From positions 1-10,178 of the forward strand of contig CANEHP010000078.1 in the NCBI GenBank assembly GCA_947427325.1: DNA of 10,178 nucleotides. Reading direction: 5' to 3'. This DNA is from an uncultured Clostridia bacterium (GTDB taxonomy: Bacteria > Bacillota > Clostridia > Oscillospirales > Ruminococcaceae). Each line of letters begins with the position of its first letter. The stretch's first letter is position 1. The notes under the pieces were generated by a model. The model made no database searches and was not told the DNA's origin. It worked only from the letters and a program-made list of their open reading frames with translations. The translations under genes were made by a program, and so were the position numbers. Below, piece after piece: positions 4,781 to 10,178 of this stretch.

Positions 4781-6388
4781 ATGAATAAATTTAAACGATC
4801 CTTCGGCGGGATTTTATGCGCCGCATTAGGCGCTGCAGCCGTTTCATCGTCAGCGGCGCTTGGAACAGTCTCGGTTTATGCCGACAACCCAACGGTTCAG
4901 ACAATTTACACTGCGGACCCTGCTCCCATGGTCTGGAACGACACGTTTTACTTATACACCGGTCACGATGCAGACAATGCGACCGGCTACGAGATGTCTG
5001 ACTGGCGCTGCTATTCCACCACCGACATGAAAAACTGGGTGGATCACGGAGCGGTTTTATCCTATACCGATTTCGAATGGGCTGAGCCTGATTCCTGCTG
5101 GGCTGCTCAGTGCATAGAGCGCAACGGAAAGTTTTACTACTACGTTACCCTTTCTTCCAAAGAAGCAGGCGGCGTAAGAGCTATAGGCGTCGCTGTTTCA
5201 GACAGTCCTACAGGTCCTTTTAAAGATGCTATAGGAAAGCCGCTTTGCGGTCCCAACTGGAGTTATATCGACCCGACAGTCTTTATCGACGATGACGGTC
5301 AGGCATATTTATACTTCGGAAATCCCGATCTTTACTATGTTAAGCTAAAAGATAACATGATTGAAACCGACGGCAAAGTTCAGAAGTCTTTAATGAACGC
5401 CGAGAAATTCGGAGTAAGTCGGGACGGCAAGTCTTCCAGCTATGAGGAAGGTCCTTGGATATATAAAAGAAACGGACTTTATTACATGGTATACGCCGGC
5501 TCCGGAGTTCCGGAAACTATCGACTATTCAATTTCAGATTCACCCACGAGTAATTGGCAATATAAGGGCCAAATCATGAACACCTGTCCCACCAGCTTTA
5601 CTATTCACCCCGGCATTATCGAATACAAGGGTCATGCATATTTTACATATCACACAGGCAACTTAAAGGGCGGCGGAGGATTCACACGTTCGGCATCTAT
5701 TGAAGAGTTCACTTTCGAAGAAGACGGTTCTATTCCCAAAATAAAGGCTACAAAAGCAGGTCCCGATCAGATCGAGTCTTTCAATCCGTATCTTAAAAAT
5801 GAAGCCGAGACCATTTGCTGGGAAGAAGGCGTAGAAACCAAGCGCGGCGAAAACGGCGAAAGCAACGGAATATATGTTACCGATGCAGGCAAGGGAGACT
5901 ACATAAAGGTTGCAGGCGTTGACTTTTCAGAGAATGCTACAAGCTTTACAACAAGTGCATCTGCAACGGGTTCAGAGGGTACTATTGAAATCAGATTAGA
6001 CGCACGTGACGGCGAGCTTGTCGGCACTGTCAACATCCCTAAGTGCGAAGCTGAGGACGCATGGCAGACTCTTACCTGCGACATATCAGGAGCAAGCGGC
6101 GTTCACGACCTTTACTTCTGCTTTGACACATCCGAAACCTCAGGAACAGTCCACTTCGACTGGTGGCGGTTTAACGACGCTTCCAACGAATCGGAACGCA
6201 CCGAAGGATCTGATAAGCCTGCTGAAAATGAAGGATTGCAAACAACAACCGCTGAAAAGGAAGAATCGCAAACAACAACCGATGTTCCTATTATACCTAT
6301 AGTTATAGCTGCTGTTTGCGTATTAACGGCTATAGTCGTTGTAACAGTAGTAATAATTGCAAAAAACAAAAAATCAAAGACTAAGTAA
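4781..6388 (+). CDS. Membrane-anchored GH43-CBM6 arabinoxylan arabinofuranohydrolase
   Basis: A secreted 535-residue glycoside hydrolase that probably removes arabinofuranose side chains from arabinoxylan (EC 3.2.1.55), resembling Bacillus XynD. Residues 1-34 are a signal peptide ending VYA. Residues about 38-330 are the five-bladed GH43 domain: TADPAP with the base Asp46, YIDPTVFIDDDG with the pKa-setting Asp164, and YEEGPW with the acid Glu223. SFTIHPGIIEYKGH and GGGGFTRS are also conserved in the XynD group. Residues about 340-464 are a CBM6 xylan-binding domain ending HFDWWRF. A Ser/Thr/Glu linker (465-502) leads to one membrane helix (504-527) and a basic tail, KNKKSKTK, giving a cell-surface anchor rather than free secretion. 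There is no sortase motif, dockerin or S-layer domain. It has its own promoter and stands alone. Family assignment is firm; side-chain specificity is inferred from similarity. Confidence 0.9.
   Translation: MNKFKRSFGGILCAALGAAAVSSSAALGTVSVYADNPTVQTIYTADPAPMVWNDTFYLYTGHDADNATGYEMSDWRCYSTTDMKNWVDHGAVLSYTDFEWAEPDSCWAAQCIERNGKFYYYVTLSSKEAGGVRAIGVAVSDSPTGPFKDAIGKPLCGPNWSYIDPTVFIDDDGQAYLYFGNPDLYYVKLKDNMIETDGKVQKSLMNAEKFGVSRDGKSSSYEEGPWIYKRNGLYYMVYAGSGVPETIDYSISDSPTSNWQYKGQIMNTCPTSFTIHPGIIEYKGHAYFTYHTGNLKGGGGFTRSASIEEFTFEEDGSIPKIKATKAGPDQIESFNPYLKNEAETICWEEGVETKRGENGESNGIYVTDAGKGDYIKVAGVDFSENATSFTTSASATGSEGTIEIRLDARDGELVGTVNIPKCEAEDAWQTLTCDISGASGVHDLYFCFDTSETSGTVHFDWWRFNDASNESERTEGSDKPAENEGLQTTTAEKEESQTTTDVPIIPIVIAAVCVLTAIVVVTVVIIAKNKKSKTK
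6225..6284 (+). repeat. Two tandem 30-nt repeats in the GH43 linker
   Basis: Units 6225-6254 and 6255-6284 match at 26 of 30 positions, including an identical 14-mer GCAAACAACAACCG. They encode ENEGLQTTTA and EKEESQTTTD-like decapeptides between the CBM6 and the membrane helix. This is a length-adjustable linker unit. Confidence 0.75.
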
Positions 6389-6401
6389 TTGAATACATAT
6401 A

Positions 6402-6451
6402 TTAGGGCTTGTTTGAAAGGCGGTACTTCCGATTTTTCAAACAAGCCCTAA
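6402..6451. terminator. 17-bp perfect hairpin between convergent genes
   Basis: TTAGGGCTTGTTTGAAA (6402-6418) and its exact reverse complement (6435-6451) enclose a 16-nt loop. It lies between the ends of the GH43 gene and the oppositely oriented DNA glycosylase, so it could terminate both. Neither side has a clean uridine run. The long perfect stem also fits a small dispersed repeat. Confidence 0.55.
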
Positions 6452-6469
6452 TCGACTATTAGAATGTAC

Positions 6470-6988
6470 TTATTTTTCCCTTATAATAAACCGCCAAAGC
6501 TTATTCTTCCATTCTTCCCCTGCATAATCAATACCCACCCTCACATCGGCAACAATATCAAACTGCTTTCCGTCGTCCTCTATCCAAATTTCCTTATTGC
6601 CGCAAACAGACTGTCCGTTAAAATGCTTATCCACGCCAATAGCCTTGGTAAGCTTGGCGGGACCCGAATAATTCTCCCCTGCTCTGATCAGAACGCCCTC
6701 GGGAGCGCCCTCTTCGCCTGTGATAATATTCATCAGCCAGTGCATTCCATAACAAAGGTAAACATATATTGTTCCCGCCTTGCCGTATAAAAGCTCCGTG
6801 CGGGGAGTGCGTCCCTTTGAAGCATGACAAGCCTTGTCCTCTTCCCCTCCGTATGCCTCGGTTTCGGTAATCCTTACCCTTATCACGCCCCCGTCGGGGT
6901 TTCTTCGGGCGACTATCTTTCCTGCCAGCTCCCTTGCCACTGTCAGCTTATCACGGTGAAAAAAGTCATAATCTAATTTTTTATTCAT
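6470..6988 (-). CDS. mpg: 3-methyladenine DNA glycosylase (AAG/Mpg family)
   Basis: A 172-residue base-excision repair enzyme that flips out and removes alkylated purines such as 3-methyladenine, leaving an abasic site (PF02245). The fold signature is continuous: VARELAGKIVARR, TETEAYGGEEDKACHASKGRTPRTE, YGKAGTIYVYLCYGMHWLMNI and GEEGAPEGVLIRA, then SGPAKLTKAIG near the end. By alignment to human AAG, Glu44 corresponds to catalytic Glu125, Tyr46 to Tyr127, His55 to His136, Asn87 to Asn169 and Arg102 to Arg182, so all key residues are present. It is slightly shorter than the usual 190-210 residues but not broken. The ATG at 6988 is preceded by AAGGA that overlaps the stop of the upstream ATPase, with 11 nt between the genes. 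It is probably the last gene of the GGDEF-ATPase transcript. Confidence 0.92.
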   Translation of the reverse strand: MNKKLDYDFFHRDKLTVARELAGKIVARRNPDGGVIRVRITETEAYGGEEDKACHASKGRTPRTELLYGKAGTIYVYLCYGMHWLMNIITGEEGAPEGVLIRAGENYSGPAKLTKAIGVDKHFNGQSVCGNKEIWIEDDGKQFDIVADVRVGIDYAGEEWKNKLWRFIIREK

Positions 6989-6999
6989 AACAAAAATCC

Positions 7000-7869
7000 T
7001 TATTTGTCAAATTCCCCACTATGCTTTTTAAAGAAATCATAGTAAATCTTAACATTTTCAAGCTCAGTCCATTGCTTAACCGATATAGGCTCGCTGTCCA
7101 AATCGTATATTTGGGCTTTTTTCGCCGCTAATAAAAAAGGAGAGTGAATAGCTATTATAAACTGACAGCCTAAATACTGCGCACTGTCCTCTATTATTTC
7201 CAAAATTTCAATTTGCCGCTTGGGAGATAAGCTGTTTTCAGGCTCGTCCAATAAATACAAGCCGTTTTCCTTCAGCCGCTCAAAAAAGTAAAAATAAGCG
7301 TTTTCGCCGTTGGAATGACCTCTTACATTGCTCATAAGCTTTTCCTTAACATACTTGGATTTAGTAAGCGTTCTTGCAGATTTTACCCTTTTAAGCCTGT
7401 CGTAATCCTCCATACCGCTAAATCTATAGTCCGCATATTTTTCGCTTGTATATTCCGCATATTCGTCAAGCAGTTCTTCCCTTTTGTTGTCTATCCTGCT
7501 GTTGAGATTTCTTATATTCAGCGAATAGTCAAACACATCATCGCTTGTGATGACCCGGCTGTTTTCGGGAAGGGAGGTGTTAAGCTCATAGCCGCACATA
7601 TTTGTATAGGCTTCAAAAAAGCTGCTGCGGTTATAAACCGAATCCCTTTGCAAATGCAGGGCTTCACCCATTATATTAAGCGCAGTTGTCTTTCCGCTGC
7701 CGTTGCCGCCGTAAAGAACAGTAATGTGGGAAAAAATAAATTTCGGCAGCTCCTTTTCCCTAAATACTCCAAAGGGATAATAATCAGTATAGCAGGTCAT
7801 ATTCTGACCCCTGAAAAATTCAAACTCATCATCATTGCTCGGAAAAATAAAGGAAGAAAGATATATCAT
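7000..7869 (-). CDS. AAA family ATPase (ABC/SMC-like, AAA_15/AAA_21 type)
   Basis: A 289-residue soluble ATPase with an ABC-type head and no transporter partner. ITVLYGGNGSGKTT contains the Walker A motif (GGNGSGKT, 54-61). RGHSNGENAYFYF (about 183-195) is in the place of an ABC signature, with S-x-G-E in the usual S-G-G/S-x-G-E form. LYLLDEPEN (204-212) is Walker B, with Asp208 and catalytic Glu209. His242 in IIAIHSPFLL is the switch histidine. A charged helical insert (about 118-180) replaces the long coiled coil of SMC or RecF proteins. Such stand-alone ATPases are widespread; the biological role is usually unknown. It starts 1 nt after the stop of the GGDEF gene, so translation is coupled, and it ends 11 nt before the glycosylase. 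No toxin, nuclease or TOPRIM domain is fused. Confidence 0.83.
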   Translation of the reverse strand: MIYLSSFIFPSNDDEFEFFRGQNMTCYTDYYPFGVFREKELPKFIFSHITVLYGGNGSGKTTALNIMGEALHLQRDSVYNRSSFFEAYTNMCGYELNTSLPENSRVITSDDVFDYSLNIRNLNSRIDNKREELLDEYAEYTSEKYADYRFSGMEDYDRLKRVKSARTLTKSKYVKEKLMSNVRGHSNGENAYFYFFERLKENGLYLLDEPENSLSPKRQIEILEIIEDSAQYLGCQFIIAIHSPFLLAAKKAQIYDLDSEPISVKQWTELENVKIYYDFFKKHSGEFDK

Positions 7870-7870
7870 T

Positions 7871-9070
7871 TTATTTTACCTTAAAAACATTGCCCATATA
7901 GCCCACACAGTTTTTTCCGCTTTTTTTGGCAAGGGCTAAGTTATCCTCCGCTTCTTTAAGCAGCCTTGAATAATCAAAGAAATCACCGTCGGCAATGGAG
8001 GATACTCCCACAGTGGCGGTCATAATTCCGTCATTTCCATCAGGCAGAGCCATTCTCTCAACATTTTTTCTTATTTGCTCGGCAAATGCCACCAGATCAT
8101 ATTCCTTTGTGTTTTCTACAATAAGCACAAATTCATCTCCGCTGTAGCGGGCCATAATGTCCGTTACAGGCTTTGCCACTATCTGAACGCATTTGCAGAT
8201 GTTGTAAAGGCACTCGTCCCCCTCGGAATCGGTGTGAGTGCGGTTATATTCCTTAAAATTATCCACGCCGAAAAAAACGGCGGCTATATTTCTGTCCGCA
8301 CCCCTGTCTATTATATCGGTTAAGCGGTGCAAAAGCCCCTTTTTGTTAAACACTCCCGTTAACGAGTCCTTTTCATTTATCTGACGACAGCGTTCATTTG
8401 CCGTGTTAAGCTTTCTGTCGCTGATAAACAGGCAGCAATAAGAGGTGTACACTAAGGAGGATATTAAAAGATATGCAAGGGAAAACACCACTGTAAAAAA
8501 TAAAGTTAAAAAGTCCGCTCCGAAAATCGCCCCCAGGGTAACGGAAAAAACAAGATAAGGCACCATTATAAACAGCGACTGCTTTAAATTTAACAGCGGA
8601 AAGACTGCCATAACCGTTAAAAAGAGATAATACCTTCTTGTATAAACGTTAAAGGATAAATCCGCCAATGAAATCAGCATCAGCGCCAGGGAGAAACAAA
8701 GCCAAAAGAAAATTATCAGACTTTTAAGCTTTTTCAAATTCAGTTTTTTTCTTCTGAACTCACGGTATACCAAAACAGCCAAAGAGCCGCAACCGACAAC
8801 TATAACCAGCAATCCCGCCAATGACAATACCGATTCTCTTATATCGTTAACCGACATTGACATAATGGTGACAGCCGAAAAAACAATGGCTATAATAACC
8901 GCAGGAACAGAAAAAAACACTGTCCTTCTGCTGTTGGCAGTGCATAGATGCTGCTGTAAAAGGCTTTTTGAAAGTGCGTCCTGCTCCTCTAATTCTCTGA
9001 TTTTGCTTCCCGAAAGATGTTTTCCGTAATCGGAAATAACGCTTTTAACAATATTTTTAAACCCGGTCAA
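7871..9070 (-). CDS. Membrane GGDEF-domain protein, possibly degenerate diguanylate cyclase
   Basis: A 399-residue protein with about six membrane helices (residues 50-215) and a cytoplasmic GGDEF domain (about 230-395). The domain starts with the standard DSLTGVFNKKGL (235-246). The signature is SGDEF (310-314) instead of GGDEF; a non-Gly first position occurs in active enzymes. More telling, the usual D-I-D-x-F-K reads G268-V-D270-N-F-K. The first Asp, a magnesium ligand in PleD and WspR, is replaced by Gly. The allosteric RxxD I-site is PVTD, lacking the Arg. Asn276 and the later G-D are kept. It may be a weak or inactive cyclase that binds GTP or acts as a sensor. The start is TTG at 9070 with AGAGGA 8-9 nt upstream. 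It leads a tightly packed group with the ATPase and glycosylase. Confidence 0.85.
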   Translation of the reverse strand: MTGFKNIVKSVISDYGKHLSGSKIRELEEQDALSKSLLQQHLCTANSRRTVFFSVPAVIIAIVFSAVTIMSMSVNDIRESVLSLAGLLVIVVGCGSLAVLVYREFRRKKLNLKKLKSLIIFFWLCFSLALMLISLADLSFNVYTRRYYLFLTVMAVFPLLNLKQSLFIMVPYLVFSVTLGAIFGADFLTLFFTVVFSLAYLLISSLVYTSYCCLFISDRKLNTANERCRQINEKDSLTGVFNKKGLLHRLTDIIDRGADRNIAAVFFGVDNFKEYNRTHTDSEGDECLYNICKCVQIVAKPVTDIMARYSGDEFVLIVENTKEYDLVAFAEQIRKNVERMALPDGNDGIMTATVGVSSIADGDFFDYSRLLKEAEDNLALAKKSGKNCVGYMGNVFKVK

Positions 9071-9115
9071 TATAATTTCCTCTGCTTTATTTTACTTCTC
9101 GATTTTTATGCTAAT

Positions 9116-9159
9116 TTAAGGCAACACCGCACACAAAGACGTTAGCGGCGCTGCCTTAA
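9116..9159 (-). terminator. Hairpin after rnfB, paired fully only in minus-strand RNA
   Basis: TTAAGGCA (9116-9123) and TGCCTTAA (9152-9159) pair perfectly. The inner ACACCGC/GCGGCGC pairs with two mismatches on the plus strand, but both become G-U wobbles in minus-strand RNA, giving a 15-bp stem with a 14-nt loop. It starts 13 nt beyond the rnfB stop and lies before the GGDEF gene. No uridine run follows, so it could be a terminator, an attenuator or an RNA-stabilising stem. Confidence 0.6.
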
Positions 9160-9172
9160 TTCTTTGCATAAG

Positions 9173-9979
9173 CTAATTTGCCTTACTGCACTTTTGCAGC
9201 ATTTCAATACACTTTACAGGACAGCTTTCGGCGCATATTCCGCAGGAGGTGCATTTGTTGTAATCTATTTCCGCATGGTTAAGGTTAATGCTTATTGCGC
9301 CCTCGGGGCATTTTTTTACGCAGATCCCGCAGGCGATACAGCCGTTTTTGCATACCGTTCGGGTGACTTTTCCTATATCCTGTGACGAACATCTGACGGC
9401 GGCAAGAGAAGATTTTTTTCTTAAAGAAATAAGGTGATTGGGGCAGGCTTTTACGCAGCGTCCGCAGGCTATGCACTCCGAGGGATTGATAACCGCCACT
9501 CCGTCCTTTATCTCGATTCCGCCTTCCTCGCAGGCGTTTACGCAGTCGCCGAAACCGATACAGCCAAAGGAACAGCTGCCTTTTCCGTTATAAAACTTTT
9601 CCGCCGCTATACAGCTTTTTGTTCCCGCATAAGCATATTTATCCACGGTTGCGGATTTACAGCCGTTGCAGTGAACATAAGCCGCCATAGGCTCTGCCTC
9701 TTCGACCGCAACTCCCAAAATACCGCTTACCTTTTTATTGACTTCAAGCCCTCCGGGAGAACAAAGGTTAGGCTTGGCCTTCCCCGACGCAATAGCCTCG
9801 GCGTAATCTGCACAGCCTGCAAAGCCGCAGCCGCCGCAGTTAGCTCCCGGCAGGACCTCGGTTATCTTTTCCACCGTTTCATCGGTTTTTACAAAAAACA
9901 GCTTTCCCGCCACGGTAAGAAGTCCCCCTGCGGCAGCGCCTATAAGCAGAAAAAATAAAATTCTTAATACAAAATCCAT
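9173..9979 (-). CDS. rnfB: RnfB, iron-sulfur subunit of the Rnf ferredoxin:NAD+ oxidoreductase
   Basis: A 268-residue membrane-attached iron-sulfur protein that in the Rnf complex accepts electrons from ferredoxin and passes them on for NAD+ reduction coupled to ion transport. Residues 1-30 are one membrane helix (LRILFFLLIGAAAGGLL). GANCGGCGFAGCADY, with Cys48, 51, 56 and 73, is the hallmark RnfB [4Fe-4S] site (Fe4S domain, PF04060). Further cysteine clusters follow: CNGC and CSFGCIGFGDCVNAC in the middle, then three ferredoxin motifs CIACGRCVKACP, CIACGICVKKCP and CTSCGICAESCP. Several more [4Fe-4S] clusters are therefore present, as in the long clostridial RnfB type. Start: ATG with AGGAG 6 nt upstream. 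RnfA normally precedes it in rnfCDGEAB operons, but no rnfA end lies in the 199 bases upstream, so it appears detached from its partners here. Confidence 0.9.
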   Translation of the reverse strand: MDFVLRILFFLLIGAAAGGLLTVAGKLFFVKTDETVEKITEVLPGANCGGCGFAGCADYAEAIASGKAKPNLCSPGGLEVNKKVSGILGVAVEEAEPMAAYVHCNGCKSATVDKYAYAGTKSCIAAEKFYNGKGSCSFGCIGFGDCVNACEEGGIEIKDGVAVINPSECIACGRCVKACPNHLISLRKKSSLAAVRCSSQDIGKVTRTVCKNGCIACGICVKKCPEGAISINLNHAEIDYNKCTSCGICAESCPVKCIEMLQKCSKAN

Positions 9980-10034
9980 TTACAGCTCCTAAATGTTTGT
10001 TTAAAAAACTTACAAGGCTGAATGCCTGTTCAAT

Positions 10035-10160
10035 TTAGAGCGTGTTCACATAAAGCTCGGCATGCATCTTTTCGGCAAATTTTGCCGCCTGCTTCGTTTC
10101 GTCATTTGTTCTGATGCCGACGTATCCTTGCGCCGGCTTTGGGCAAATGACTGAACACAT
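10035..10160 (-). other. Palindrome-rich repeat-like sequence with a 41-codon open frame
   Basis: Several inverted pairs are nested here: GTGTTCA/TGAACAC (10042-10048 and 10152-10158), CGGCAT/ATGCCG (10058-10063 and 10114-10119), GTCATTTG/CAAATGAC (10101-10108 and 10144-10151) and the odd palindrome CGGCAAA-T-TTTGCCG (10073-10087). The minus strand also carries an uninterrupted ATG-to-TAA frame of 41 codons beginning MCSVICPKPAQGYVG and ending KMHAELYVNTL. It has an in-frame TAA just upstream and no Shine-Dalgarno. A dispersed structured repeat is the more likely reading; a small protein, or the fossil of one resembling the end of a Usp-like fold (A-A-K-F-A-E-K-M-x-A-E-L-Y-V), is an alternative. 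It lies upstream of rnfB. Confidence 0.4.
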
Positions 10161-10178
10161 CGTGTGTTAAAATTTTTT

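Noticed and set aside
6112..6444. Minus-strand frame opposite the GH43 tail with a hydrophobic stretch
   Set aside because: The hydrophobic part is the reverse of the GH43 membrane-helix codons; no family similarity and it runs through the 17-bp hairpin.
7000..7869. ATPase as part of an anti-phage defence system
   Set aside because: No nuclease, TOPRIM, reverse transcriptase, toxin or other effector neighbour is present; the partners are a GGDEF protein and a DNA repair enzyme.
7315..7884. 189-codon plus-strand frame opposite the ATPase gene
   Set aside because: Exactly antisense to an ATPase with all motifs intact; the translation has no domain features.
9434..9958. 174-codon plus-strand frame opposite rnfB
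   Set aside because: Antisense to the cysteine-cluster codons of RnfB, which is unambiguous.

Overview
The window looks like chromosome of a gut- or rumen-type member of the Clostridia (Oscillospirales/Ruminococcaceae-like). The evidence is moderate GC, clostridial ribosome-binding sites, an XynD-like arabinoxylan-active GH43 enzyme, an RnfB of the long multi-cluster type, and a large-serine-recombinase remnant of the conjugative-transposon type. Genus and species are inference.

Layout. Bases 1-480 hold a truncated serine recombinase (minus strand) with an intact-looking sigma-A promoter lying between 11-bp inverted repeats. Bases 480-1024 have no convincing gene but are full of hairpins and palindromes, including two copies of a C-rich module. 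A minus-strand pair follows: a small stalk-domain lipoprotein (1025-1582) downstream of an MFS transporter (1586-2785). An AraC regulator (2905-3840) diverges from the transporter, and the space between them carries inverted repeats that could be operators. A DUF1266-like gene overlaps the end of the regulator; its best Shine-Dalgarno points at an ATC codon. Bases 4430-4693 are a MITE-like element with nested inverted repeats. It sits just before the promoter of a secreted, membrane-anchored GH43-CBM6 arabinofuranosidase (4781-6388).

A 17-bp hairpin then separates this gene from a convergent minus-strand block. In transcription order the block is rnfB (9979-9173), a strand-specific hairpin, a membrane GGDEF protein with one key metal ligand replaced (9070-7871), an SMC/ABC-like AAA ATPase (7869-7000) and a 3-methyladenine DNA glycosylase (6988-6470). 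The last three are tightly packed and likely one transcript. The right edge holds a palindrome-rich repeat-like sequence containing an unbroken 41-codon frame.

How the parts may work together. The regulator, transporter and surface GH43 suggest a small sugar-use locus: arabinoxylan debranching at the cell surface, uptake of a released sugar, and AraC control. The substrate is inferred. The rnfB-GGDEF-ATPase-glycosylase block has no obvious shared pathway. No clear defence system, CRISPR array, tRNA or rRNA is visible. The least explained material is the structured non-coding DNA at 386-475, 515-930, 4430-4693 and 10035-10160.
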